A DNA stretch of 64,000 nucleotides, from assembly GCF_012932495.1 (NCBI RefSeq), contig NZ_JABCNG010000001.1, positions 1,178,001-1,242,000 of the forward strand, read 5' to 3'. Below are positions 56,831 through 64,000 of the stretch, one piece after another; the first letter of the stretch is position 1; each line of letters opens with the position of its first letter. The notes beneath the pieces are model-generated. The model made no database searches. It was given only the letters and a program-made list of their open reading frames with translations, and had not been told where the DNA came from. This DNA is from Novosphingobium sp. SG919 (lineage in GTDB: Bacteria; Pseudomonadota; Alphaproteobacteria; Sphingomonadales; Sphingomonadaceae). The translations under genes and the position numbers were made by a program.

Positions 56831-57214
56831 GTGTCGGTCGATAACGATTCGCTGCAACGCGAGCAGGGCACGGCATTCATGCCGCGCTTCGATTCCCAGG
56901 GCCTGGTCACCGCCGTGGCGATCGATCATCGCACCGGGCAATTGCTGATGCTCGCGCACATGGACCGCGAGGCGATCGAGCGCACGCGTGAAACCGGCCT
57001 GGCGCACTTCTGGTCGCGCTCGCGGCAACGGCAATGGATGAAGGGTGAAACCTCGGGCCACGTGCTCAAGGTGCTGGAGATTCGCGTGGACTGTGACCAA
57101 GACGCGCTGGAACTGCGGGTGGAGGCGGCGGGGCCGGCCTGTCACACCCTGGCCACCAGTTGCTTCTATCGCCGCATCGCGGCCGACGGATCGCTTGAGC
57201 GGATTGCAGTTTGA
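56831..57214 (+). CDS. hisI: Phosphoribosyl-AMP cyclohydrolase
   Basis: Third step of histidine synthesis, opening the adenine ring of PR-AMP; 127 residues, monofunctional (no HisE domain). Motifs: LVTAVAIDHRTGQLLMLAHM, DREAIERTRETGLAHFWSRS, RQRQWMKGETSGHVLKVLEI, and the metal-binding DCDQDALELRV followed by CHTLATSCFYRR, with the three conserved Cys. The GTG at 56831 is chosen; an open frame extends upstream to 56714 without family similarity. It lies far from other his genes, alone between the structured region and a MerR gene whose operator overlaps its stop codon. Confidence 0.96.
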   Translation: MSVDNDSLQREQGTAFMPRFDSQGLVTAVAIDHRTGQLLMLAHMDREAIERTRETGLAHFWSRSRQRQWMKGETSGHVLKVLEIRVDCDQDALELRVEAAGPACHTLATSCFYRRIAADGSLERIAV

Positions 57215-57226
57215 CGTTTACGTAAG
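57211..57226 (+). promoter_or_regulatory. LiuR-like palindromic operator before the MerR gene
   Basis: TTGACGTTTACGTAAG is an imperfect palindrome very close to the known LiuR-type site TTTACGTTTACGTAAA. It overlaps the hisI stop codon and ends 21 bases before the preferred MerR start, so autoregulation is likely. It also shows that the MerR gene must be transcribed from within or just after the end of hisI. Confidence 0.6.
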
Positions 57227-57247
57227 CTGCGCGGTATCGTGGCGGGC

Positions 57248-57730
57248 ATGGAAACCGTGCCCGCCAATTCGACCAGCGCTGCATCTGCCCCAACACCGGC
57301 TCACGGGCCGGCCGGCCATATCGATCGGCCCGATGCCCTTGCCCGCGATCAGTTTTCCATCACCGACTTGTCCGCCGAATTCGGCGTCACGGCGCGGGCT
57401 TTGCGCTTTTACGAGGATGAGGGGCTGATTTCGCCCACGCGGCAGGGCACGCAGCGGATCTATTCGCGCCGCGACCGGGCGCGTCTGGCGTGGATCATGC
57501 GGGCCAAGAACGTGGGCTTCAGCCTGGCCGATATTCGCGAGATGATCGATCTTTACGATCTGGGCGATGGCCGCGCGCAACAGCGCAAGGTGACCATTGC
57601 CAAGTGCCAGGACCGCATCGCCGCGCTGGTGCGCCAGCAGGCCGACATTGCCGGCGCCATCGCCGAACTGGAAGGGTTCGTTGCCCAGTTGCGCGGGCTG
57701 GAGGGAGCAGTGGGCGACACCCCGGCGTGA
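57248..57730 (+). CDS. MerR family regulator, LiuR-like
   Basis: 160 residues. After a 35-residue Pro/Ala-rich leader the MerR winged helix reads [40 protein letters not shown], and [20 protein letters not shown] (about 36-95). The dimerisation helix is short and ends [12 protein letters not shown]. There is no Cys cluster for metal sensing, and the best-known relatives are LiuR-type regulators of branched-chain amino acid degradation. No liu genes (isovaleryl-CoA dehydrogenase etc.) are in this window. ATG 57248 is listed; a GTG at 57239 is an alternative. Confidence 0.85.
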   Translation: METVPANSTSAASAPTPAHGPAGHIDRPDALARDQFSITDLSAEFGVTARALRFYEDEGLISPTRQGTQRIYSRRDRARLAWIMRAKNVGFSLADIREMIDLYDLGDGRAQQRKVTIAKCQDRIAALVRQQADIAGAIAELEGFVAQLRGLEGAVGDTPA

Positions 57731-57752
57731 GGTGCCGCCCGATTGCACTGGA

Positions 57753-58454
57753 TCAGGGATAGACTTCGTCGAGCAAGGCGGTCAGCGCCAGCCACGACTG
57801 GCGATCGGCACTGGCGTTGTAGCCCAGGAAATCCTTGCCGCGCGCTTCGCTGTCGGGATCGGTAAAGCCATGCTTGACCCCGGCATAGGCGTGGAAATGC
57901 CAGTTGCCGCCGGCGGCATCCATTTCCTTCCAGAAATCGAGCACCTGCTCGCGCGGGACCAGCGGATCGGCATCGCCATGGCATACCAGGATGCGCGCCT
58001 TGATCGGCGTTTCGGCCGTTGCCGGGCGACCGGTGGCCAGAATGCCGTGGAAACTGGCTGCCAGCGCGATCGGCGCGCCTTCGCGGGCCAGTTCGAGCGC
58101 GGCCTGGCCTCCCATGCAATAACCGATGGCCGAGAGCGTCAGGCCTGGTGCGGCGGCAGCCAGGGCATCGAGCCCGGCCTGCAAGCGGGCGCGATAATGA
58201 TCGACATTCTCGCGCAGGGCATTGCCCAGCGGGAACGAGGCTTCGAAACTCTCCACCGGCTCGCCATAGAAATCGGCAACCATGGCGACAAAGCCCTGGT
58301 CGGCCAGCATCTGGGCGCGGCGGCCCATCGCTTCGTTGTAATTGGCGATGGTCGGCAGGATCAGGATCGCACCGCGCGCGGTGCCTTCGGGGCGCGCAAG
58401 CCACCCCGTCAGCGCCACGTCGCCATGCGCATAGTCGATGCGTTCAAGGCTCAA
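57753..58454 (-). CDS. Dienelactone hydrolase family protein
   Basis: Alpha/beta hydrolase of 233 residues. The dienelactone hydrolase triad is readable: nucleophile Cys113 in IGYCMGGQAALEL, Asp161 or Asp163 in VCHGDADPLVPREQ, and His195 in AGVKHGFTDPDSEAR. GAILILPTIANYNEAMGRRA and FVAMVADFYGEP are the usual first strands. A Cys nucleophile marks the DLH group, which opens lactones in chloroaromatic degradation, but broad-specificity housekeeping copies are common. It is six bases downstream of the cysK stop on the same strand, so cotranscription is likely; functional linkage is not obvious. Confidence 0.93.
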   Translation of the reverse strand: MSLERIDYAHGDVALTGWLARPEGTARGAILILPTIANYNEAMGRRAQMLADQGFVAMVADFYGEPVESFEASFPLGNALRENVDHYRARLQAGLDALAAAAPGLTLSAIGYCMGGQAALELAREGAPIALAASFHGILATGRPATAETPIKARILVCHGDADPLVPREQVLDFWKEMDAAGGNWHFHAYAGVKHGFTDPDSEARGKDFLGYNASADRQSWLALTALLDEVYP

Positions 58455-58460
58455 GGCTTG

Positions 58461-59378
58461 TTACTCCGGAAGGAAATCGGGCACCGACAGATAGCGTTCG
58501 CCGGTGTCGTAGTTGAAGCCCAGCACGCGGCTGCCCGGGGGCAGCTCGCCCAGCTTGGCGGCGATCGCAGCCAGCGTCGCGCCCGAAGAAATGCCCACCA
58601 GGAGGCCTTCCTCGCGCGCCGAGCGGCGGGCCCATTCCTTGGCATCGGCAGGATCGACCTGGATCGCGCCGTCGATCGCCTGGGTATGCAGGTTGCCCGG
58701 AATGAACCCGGCGCCGATGCCCTGGATCGGGTGCGGCGCGGGCTGCCCACCGGAAATGACCGGGGAGAGCGTGGGTTCCACGGCATAGGCCTTGAAACCG
58801 GGCCAGACTTTCTTGAGCTCTTCGGCGCAGCCGGTGAGGTGGCCGCCGGTGCCAACGCCGGTGATCAGCACGTCGATCGGGCTATCGGCAAAATCGGCCA
58901 GGATTTCCTGGGCCGTGGTGCGCACGTGCACCGCCACGTTGGCGGGGTTGTCGAACTGCTGGGGCATCCAGGCGCCGGGCGTTGACGCCACCAGCTCCTT
59001 GGCGCGTTCGATCGCGCCTTTCATGCCCTTTTCGCGCGGCGTCAGGTCAAATGTTGCGCCATAGGCCAGCATCAGCCGGCGCCGCTCGATCGACATCGAT
59101 TCGGGCATGACCAGCACCAGCTTGTAGCCCTTGACGGCGGCCACCATGGCCAGGCCGATGCCAGTGTTGCCCGAAGTCGGCTCCACGATGGTGCCGCCGG
59201 GTTGCAGGCTGCCGTCGGCTTCGGCCGCCTCGATCATCGCCAATGCGATCCTGTCCTTGATGGAGCCACCGGGATTGGTGCGCTCGCTCTTCACCCATAC
59301 CTCGTGGTCGGGAAACAGGCGGGACAGGCGAACATGCGGCGTGTTGCCGATAGTGGCGAGAATGGAATCCGCTTTCAT
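58461..59378 (-). CDS. cysK: Cysteine synthase A
   Basis: O-acetylserine sulfhydrylase, PLP enzyme, 305 residues. PLP lysine K41 in [12 protein letters not shown], substrate loop [20 protein letters not shown] (about 65-84), phosphate loop [20 protein letters not shown], and the C-terminal SSGATLAAI and [13 protein letters not shown]. The start [20 protein letters not shown] fits the CysK type, not CysM. The ATG lies 30 bases past the convergent-side neighbour on the same strand (MFS gene stop at 59409), so the three minus-strand genes may form one unit. Confidence 0.95.
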   Translation of the reverse strand: MKADSILATIGNTPHVRLSRLFPDHEVWVKSERTNPGGSIKDRIALAMIEAAEADGSLQPGGTIVEPTSGNTGIGLAMVAAVKGYKLVLVMPESMSIERRRLMLAYGATFDLTPREKGMKGAIERAKELVASTPGAWMPQQFDNPANVAVHVRTTAQEILADFADSPIDVLITGVGTGGHLTGCAEELKKVWPGFKAYAVEPTLSPVISGGQPAPHPIQGIGAGFIPGNLHTQAIDGAIQVDPADAKEWARRSAREEGLLVGISSGATLAAIAAKLGELPPGSRVLGFNYDTGERYLSVPDFLPE

Positions 59379-59408
59379 GTCGCGAGTGCTCCTTGGATGG
59401 TGAGCGGG

Positions 59409-60740
59409 TCAGGATTGGTATTTTGCAGCAAAGGTCCGGGCGCGGCGCAATTCGGGAAATCCGATCGCCCAGGCCAGGGTAACGATTATGGCACCCACCC
59501 CGCCAAACACAACTGCGCCGGTTGCGCCCAGCAGGGCCGCAGCCACGCCCGATTGCATGTCGCCCAGTTCGTTGGAGCAGGAAATGGCCAGGCCCGAGAT
59601 GGCCGAAACCCGGCCGCGCACCGCGTCAGGCGTGTGCAACTGCACCAGGGTGGTTCGGATATAGACCGAAACCATGTCGGCCGCGCCAAGCAGGGTGAGC
59701 ATGACCAGTGACAGCCACAAGTTGCGAGACAGGCCAAAGACCACGGTGGCCGCGCCAAAGGCCGCCACGGCCAGCAGCATCTTGGCACCCACTTCGCGCT
59801 CTACCGGCCGTCGCGCCAGGAACGCGGCGACCAGCGCCGCACCCAGCCCGGGCATGGCGCGCATCACGCCCAGGCCATAAGACCCCACCGGCCGGCCGTC
59901 GAAGGTCAGGATGTCGCGCGCATAGACCGGCAGCAGCGCCGTGGCCCCGCCCAGCAGCACGGCGAACAGATCGAGCGTGACGCAGCCGAGCAGGAAGCGA
60001 TCGTGCGCGACGAAGCGAAAGCCGTCGGCAATCTGGCGGAACGGATGGGTCTGGCGGTTTTCGGCCGGCGGCGGAATGCGCCGGATGCCAAACGCGCCCA
60101 CGGCGGCAATCACCAGCAAGGCCACCGAAACGCCATAGGGCAGGGCGGCTGCCGCGGCGAACAGCACGCCGGCCAGCGCCGGCCCACCCATCGAGCCGAT
60201 CTGCCAGGCCATGGCATTGATCGCCACCGCGCGCGGCATCAGTTCTGCCGGCACGATATTGGGGGCGATCGATGACAGCGCCGGGCCGATGAACACGCGG
60301 CTGGTGCCGTGGCAGGCGGCCATGGCGAACAGCAGCGGCAGCGACAGCGCATCGGCATACGTCGCGAGCGTGAGCACCAGGGCGATCAGCGCGTCGAGCA
60401 CCATGGTCAACCCCGCGATCACGCGGCGGTCGAACCGGTCGGCGACCACGCCGGCCACGGGCGTGAGCACGAATTGCGGCAGAAATTGGACCAGGCCCAT
60501 CAGGCCCAGCTGGAACGCGGCTTCCTTGATGCCCATGCCATACTGGCCGCGCGCCACGTCATAAAGCTGATAGCCCAGCACCACGACCATGCCCGACGTG
60601 GCCACCACCGAAAACAGGCGGGCCACCCAGAACCGGCGAAAATCGGCGATCTGGAACGGCGATGAAGGGTCTTCGGGCAGCGCCGGGGCAGGGGTTTGCG
60701 TCACGAAGGCGTCTGTGGCAGCGCCATGCGGCTTTGCCAA
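59409..60740 (-). CDS. MFS transporter (EntS/MFS_3-like)
   Basis: 443 residues with twelve hydrophobic segments. The pattern of the MFS_3/EntS group is visible: FRRFWVARLFSVVATSGMVV near residues 34-53, LMGLVQFLPQFVLTPVAGVV and DRFDRRVIAGLTMVLDALIA (motif A region), SRVFIGPALSSIAPNIVPAE, RAVAINAMAWQIGSMGGPAL, and LLPVYARDILTFDG between the halves. EntS-type members export siderophores, others drugs; the substrate is not readable. A 30-residue Ala/Pro-rich N-terminal tail precedes the first segment. Upstream, 60741-60817 is the only spacer before the divergent-looking PilZ gene (same strand). Confidence 0.92.
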   Translation of the reverse strand: MAKPHGAATDAFVTQTPAPALPEDPSSPFQIADFRRFWVARLFSVVATSGMVVVLGYQLYDVARGQYGMGIKEAAFQLGLMGLVQFLPQFVLTPVAGVVADRFDRRVIAGLTMVLDALIALVLTLATYADALSLPLLFAMAACHGTSRVFIGPALSSIAPNIVPAELMPRAVAINAMAWQIGSMGGPALAGVLFAAAAALPYGVSVALLVIAAVGAFGIRRIPPPAENRQTHPFRQIADGFRFVAHDRFLLGCVTLDLFAVLLGGATALLPVYARDILTFDGRPVGSYGLGVMRAMPGLGAALVAAFLARRPVEREVGAKMLLAVAAFGAATVVFGLSRNLWLSLVMLTLLGAADMVSVYIRTTLVQLHTPDAVRGRVSAISGLAISCSNELGDMQSGVAAALLGATGAVVFGGVGAIIVTLAWAIGFPELRRARTFAAKYQS

Positions 60741-60817
60741 GCCAACAATTGTTTGCCGTCGCTTCAGAAATTCATGACGGGCAAGCAGTTTTGCTCAAGT
60801 GTCGTGGCGCCGGGCGC

Positions 60818-61156
60818 TCAACCCTTGGCGCGCAGCCTGGCGTTCGGCTGCAATTGCTTGATCATCTTGGTAAAGTCATCCTGCCGCACGATCCGTTCGA
60901 ACTGAAAGCCGGCGCGGCTGTCATCGCTCCACACCAGGAAGGCCTCGATCCGGCCGATTTGCGGGAGGCGGATGGTCACGCGCTCGCCCCGGCCCAGATC
61001 GAGAGTGTCGCGCACCATGAAACCGGTGGTGGAGATGTTGACGATATTGAGCATCACGTCGCCCAAACGCCGGTGTTCCCCGATCACTGGCAAGTGAACG
61101 GGGTGGCGGGTAGACCGGCGCAGGTCGGTCACTGATAGCTGCGCGCCGCCAGACAT
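60818..61156 (-). CDS. PilZ domain protein
   Basis: 112 residues, a single PilZ domain that senses c-di-GMP. The RxxxR motif is RRSTRH near residues 13-18 (the upstream Arg pair), and the second motif reads NISTTGFMV (about 39-47), fitting (D/N)xSxxG. The remainder VTIRLPQIGRIEAFLVWSDD, SRAGFQFERIVRQDDF is the beta barrel and C-terminal helix. Stand-alone PilZ proteins regulate motility, polysaccharide synthesis or cell cycle; the target is unknown. ATG 61156 (MSGGAQLSV) is preferred over an upstream hydrophobic start at 61204 that would add a spurious leader. Confidence 0.9.
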   Translation of the reverse strand: MSGGAQLSVTDLRRSTRHPVHLPVIGEHRRLGDVMLNIVNISTTGFMVRDTLDLGRGERVTIRLPQIGRIEAFLVWSDDSRAGFQFERIVRQDDFTKMIKQLQPNARLRAKG

Positions 61157-61226
61157 GGCTTCTCCTGCCGGTAAGAGCGATTCCAGCGGCAAGAATAGAA
61201 CCAAATTGGCTTAGATTTGGTTAACG

Positions 61227-61246
61227 GGCGGCAGCGGGCTGCCGCC
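61227..61246 (-). terminator. Hairpin downstream of tyrS
   Basis: GGCGGCAG and CTGCCGCC form an eight-bp stem around CGGG, 19 bases after the tyrS stop. A second weaker stem (CCAAAT/ATTTGG) follows at 61201-61220. There is no long T-run, so efficiency is uncertain. Confidence 0.45.
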
Positions 61247-61265
61247 GCCCGGCAAAAACAAGTCG

Positions 61266-62492
61266 TTAAGCTGGCTTGATAATGCCATGCTTCTTTTTGC
61301 CTGACGAAAGGCGTCGTTCGGCCGATACTTCGATAATGGTGGTATCGTCGCGCACCGCTTCGCCATCCAGCCGCGCACCGCCGCCCGCGACCAGCCGCTT
61401 GGCCTCGCCACGGCTGGCGGCAAAGCCCAGACCGATCAGCGCCTCGATCACGCTGATGCTGCCACCGCCCACTTCCAGCGTGGGCAGGTCCTGGCCCAGC
61501 CCGCCGCCGGCAAAGGTGGCCTTGGCGGTCGCCTCGGCCGCGTCAGCCGCCTCGCGCCCGCGGATCAGGGCGGTCACCTCGTTGGCAAGCACGGTCTTGG
61601 CGGCATTGATCTCGCTGCCCTGCAGCGCTTCCAGACGGGCGATCTCGTCCAGCGGCACATCGGTGAAGATGCGCAGGAAACGGCCCACGTCGCGGTCGTC
61701 GGTGTTGCGCCAGAACTGCCAGAAATCGTAGTTGGGCAGTTGATCTTCGTTCAGCCAGACCGCGCCGTTGACCGACTTGCCCATCTTGGCGCCATCGGCG
61801 GTGGTCAGCAGCGGGGTCGTGGCGCCGAACACCTCGATCCCGTTCATGCGCCGGGTCAATTCGATGCCGTTGACGATGTTGCCCCACTGGTCAGAACCGC
61901 CGAACTGCAGGCGGCAGCCATGGCGCAGCGCCAGTTCGCGGAAGTCATAAGCCTGGAGAATCATGTAGTTGAATTCCAGGAACGTGAGCGGCTGTTCCCG
62001 ATCCAGGCGCAGCTTCACCGAATCGAAGGTGAGCATGCGGTTGACCGTGAAATGCGGCCCGACGTCGCGCAGCAGATCGATATAGCCCAGCTTCGAAAGC
62101 CATTCGTCGTTGTTGACCAGGGTCGCGCCCGTCGCGCTGTCATCGAATGTCAGCAGGCGATCGAACACCTTGCGAATGCCGGCGATGTTGCTGGCGATGA
62201 CCTCTTCGGTCAGCATCTGGCGGCTGGCATCCTTGCCCGAAGGATCGCCGATCTTGGTGGTGCCGCCACCCATCAGCGCGATGGGCTTGTGGCCGGCCTG
62301 TTGCAGGCGGCGCAGCAGCATGACAGAGGCCAGGTTGCCGACATGGAGCGATGGCGCCGTGGCGTCATAGCCATTATAGCCCACCACGATTTCCTTGGCC
62401 GCCAGGGCATCAAGCCCCTCGGCATCGGTCAACTGGTGGATATGGCCCCGCTCGGACAGCAGGCGCAACAGGTCGGACTTGTATTCGGTCAT
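61266..62492 (-). CDS. tyrS: Tyrosine--tRNA ligase
   Basis: Class I synthetase of 408 residues. The HIGH-type motif is SLHVGNLAS with H50 (residues 48-56), the tyrosine-binding part includes GGGTTKIGDPSGKDASRQML and QAYDFRELALRHGCRLQFGG, followed by DQWGNIVNGIELTRR, and KMGKS at 236-240. The C-terminal S4 RNA-binding domain ends ASRGEAKRLVAGGGARLDGE. ATG 62492 (MTEYKSDLLRLLSERGHIHQ) is the family start. It is divergent from the DOMON-like gene, whose start is 32 bases away. Confidence 0.97.
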   Translation of the reverse strand: MTEYKSDLLRLLSERGHIHQLTDAEGLDALAAKEIVVGYNGYDATAPSLHVGNLASVMLLRRLQQAGHKPIALMGGGTTKIGDPSGKDASRQMLTEEVIASNIAGIRKVFDRLLTFDDSATGATLVNNDEWLSKLGYIDLLRDVGPHFTVNRMLTFDSVKLRLDREQPLTFLEFNYMILQAYDFRELALRHGCRLQFGGSDQWGNIVNGIELTRRMNGIEVFGATTPLLTTADGAKMGKSVNGAVWLNEDQLPNYDFWQFWRNTDDRDVGRFLRIFTDVPLDEIARLEALQGSEINAAKTVLANEVTALIRGREAADAAEATAKATFAGGGLGQDLPTLEVGGGSISVIEALIGLGFAASRGEAKRLVAGGGARLDGEAVRDDTTIIEVSAERRLSSGKKKHGIIKPA

Positions 62493-62523
62493 GGTTGCCT
62501 CGATGTGGAGCGGGGCGCCTAGC

Positions 62524-63090
62524 ATGAAAGGACGTGCCTTGGAACCGGCGCTGCTTGTTGCCCATCCCGATCACCCGGCGATTGCCGTGCGCCAGGTTTC
62601 GGCGCGCATCCTGTCGATGGATGCCAACTGGCTGTGCCTGCGCTGGCGGGTGGAGGGTACGGCCGCCCTGGTAGTGCCGCCGTTCGCCGGGCGCGCGCGC
62701 ACCGACGGCCTGTGGCAATCCACTTGCTTCGAGCTGTTCCTGGCCGAAGACGAAGGCATTGCCGCGGGTACCTATGCCGAATTCAATTTCGCCCCGTCGG
62801 AACGCTGGGCGGCCTATGATTTCGATGGCTATCGCGCCGGCATGGCGCCGCGGCCGATCCCGCGCGAACCGGTGATCACCCCGCGCCGGGGTCAGGACCT
62901 GCTGATCTGCGATGCGGCGCTTCCCATCGCAGGCCTGCCCCCGCTGCCCTGGCGCATGGGGCTTTCGGCCGTGCTGGAAGAGGCGGACGGCGCCAAATCC
63001 TATTGGGCGCTGGCCCATCCGCGCGGCAAGCCCGATTTCCACCATGCAGCTTGCTTCGCCGCGCGGGTTGAGGCACCGCAAGCGGCATGA
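62524..63090 (+). CDS. DOMON-like domain-containing protein
   Basis: 188 residues with a beta-sandwich resembling DOMON-type carbohydrate or heme-binding domains: ANWLCLRWRVEGTAALVVPP, LWQSTCFELFLAEDEGIAAG, TYAEFNFAPSERWAAYDFDG and GLSAVLEEADGAKSYWALAH are the characteristic strands. The C-terminal KPDFHHAACF is typical of this alphaproteobacterial family. No signal peptide is evident. The gene stop overlaps the NamZ start by four bases; this pairing recurs in sphingomonads and suggests a shared role in murein-sugar recovery, which is inference. Confidence 0.85.
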   Translation: MKGRALEPALLVAHPDHPAIAVRQVSARILSMDANWLCLRWRVEGTAALVVPPFAGRARTDGLWQSTCFELFLAEDEGIAAGTYAEFNFAPSERWAAYDFDGYRAGMAPRPIPREPVITPRRGQDLLICDAALPIAGLPPLPWRMGLSAVLEEADGAKSYWALAHPRGKPDFHHAACFAARVEAPQAA

Positions 63091-64000
63091 AGACCGGACT
63101 TGATCGCCTTGTGGCCGATGCCGCGCTGCGCGCGCCGCTCGCTGGCCGCCGCGTGGCCCTGGTGGCCCATCCCGCCTCGCTCACCCAAGGCCTTGTGCAC
63201 GCCCTCGATGCCCTGGCGGCCTGCCCGGACGTGAACCTGACCGCCGCCTTTGGCCCGCAGCACGGGCTCAAGGGCGACAAGCAGGACAACATGGTGGAAT
63301 CGCCCGATTATCGCGATCCCGGCCTGGGGATTCCGGTGTTCAGCCTTTATGGCGAAGTCCGCCGGCCCACGCCGGCCATGATCGATGCCGCCGATGTCTT
63401 CCTGTTCGATCTGCAGGATCTGGGCTGCCGCATCTATACCTTCGTTACAACCTTGCTCTACCTGCTGGAGGCCTGCCACGGCACGGGCAAGGCGGTGTGG
63501 GTGCTCGACCGGCCCAATCCCGCCGGTCGGCCGGTGGAAGGCACCCGGCTCGTGCCCGGGTGGGAGAGCTTTGTTGGCGCCGGCCCCATGCCGATGCGCC
63601 ACGGGCTGACGCTGGGTGAAATGGGCCGCTGGTTCATCGCGCACTACAACCTCGATGTGGATTACCGCGTCATCGCCATGGACGGCTGGCAGCCCGATGC
63701 CGCGCCGGGCTTTGGCTGGCCGCAGGACCGCATCTGGATCAACCCCAGTCCCAACGCGGCGAGCCTGGCCATGGCGCGCGCTTATGCCGGCACGGTCATG
63801 CTCGAAGGCGCGACGCTTTCCGAAGGGCGCGGCACGACCCGCCCGCTCGAAGTGCTGTTCGGCGCCCCCGATGTCGATGCGCTGGCGGTGCGGGCTGAAA
63901 TGGCGCGCGTGGCGCCGCACTGGCTGGCGGGCGCGGCAATCCGCGAATGCTGGTTCGAGCCCACTTTCCACAAGCACGTCGGCCACTTGTGCCACGGCCT
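63087..64000 (+). CDS. namZ: Exo-beta-N-acetylmuramidase NamZ (DUF1343), cut by right edge
   Basis: The first 304 residues of a DUF1343 protein; the gene runs past the window. NamZ releases terminal N-acetylmuramic acid from murein fragments. Visible family motifs: RRVALVAHPASLTQGL, LTAAFGPQHGLKGDKQDNMV, PVFSLYGEVRRPTPAMIDAA, DVFLFDLQDLGCRIYTFVTT, WVLDRPNPAGRPVEGTRLVP, and FGWPQDRIWINPSPNAASL. No signal peptide is seen in this copy, so it may act on imported sugars in the cytosol. The ATG overlaps the upstream stop. The frame is open to the last base, so the end cannot be judged. Confidence 0.9.
   Translation, partial: MKTGLDRLVADAALRAPLAGRRVALVAHPASLTQGLVHALDALAACPDVNLTAAFGPQHGLKGDKQDNMVESPDYRDPGLGIPVFSLYGEVRRPTPAMIDAADVFLFDLQDLGCRIYTFVTTLLYLLEACHGTGKAVWVLDRPNPAGRPVEGTRLVPGWESFVGAGPMPMRHGLTLGEMGRWFIAHYNLDVDYRVIAMDGWQPDAAPGFGWPQDRIWINPSPNAASLAMARAYAGTVMLEGATLSEGRGTTRPLEVLFGAPDVDALAVRAEMARVAPHWLAGAAIRECWFEPTFHKHVGHLCHG

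Overview
The window reads as a GC-rich alphaproteobacterial chromosome, most likely a sphingomonad (Novosphingobium/Sphingomonas group). This rests on the overall codon use, a mreBCD-mrdA-rodA cluster, a holdfast hfaABD-like locus, a TonB receptor paired with a DUF6607 protein, and a DOMON-like/NamZ pair. The genus is an inference; no rRNA is present. Two parts differ in character. Positions 1 to about 29.56 kb are accessory DNA, and everything right of two tandem tRNA-Lys(CTT) genes (29565-29763) looks like core chromosome. ACCESSORY PART: an IS66-family element cut by the left edge (1-2076); an unknown gene (2234-3004); a prlF-yhaV toxin-antitoxin pair (3069-3898) with a near-consensus promoter; a complete P-type conjugative pilus operon trbB-C-D-E-J-(K-alt)-L-F-G-I plus a DUF2274 gene (4144-13531), almost every junction being an ATGA-type overlap; a run of poorly known genes (small membrane protein, exported ankyrin protein, DUF3142 fragment, exported protein, SseB-like protein, acidic small protein, repeat protein; 13689-19530); an iron-type TonB receptor with a DUF6607 partner behind a Fur-box-like palindrome (19829-23146); an hfaABD-like surface adhesin/holdfast anchor operon (23498-28484); and a degenerate SRAP (YedK/HMCES) homologue lacking most catalytic residues (28568-29221). 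No relaxase, coupling protein or integrase is in view, so the mobile element, if intact, continues to the left. The 3' ends of the tRNA-Lys genes face the accessory block, as expected for an element integrated in a tRNA gene. CORE PART: cell-shape/elongasome operon (mreB, mreC, mreD, mrdA, rodA on the minus strand), mutL, a small inserted cassette (exported RraB-domain protein plus lipoprotein) bracketed by a duplicated mutL 3' end, an AAA ATPase, lipoproteins, MaoC hydratase, ychF, a TPR lipoprotein, a PEP-CTERM protein, pth and rplY, two tandem TraB/GumN proteins, glyQ-glyS, ppdK, a BioC/NDUFAF5-like methyltransferase, comF, hisI, a MerR/LiuR-like regulator, dienelactone hydrolase, cysK, an MFS exporter, a PilZ protein, tyrS, and a DOMON-like/NamZ pair running off the right edge. 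MOST INTERESTING: (1) the duplicated, frameshifted mutL tail bracketing an RraB-domain protein with a signal peptide; (2) a sharply AT-richer block with foreign codon use inside glyS with the reading frame kept; (3) the catalytically emptied SRAP homologue; (4) a regular 11/13-bp array of GATTACG next to the tRNA-Lys genes; (5) a structured intergenic region between comF and hisI. All are sequence-reading inferences; no database search was run.
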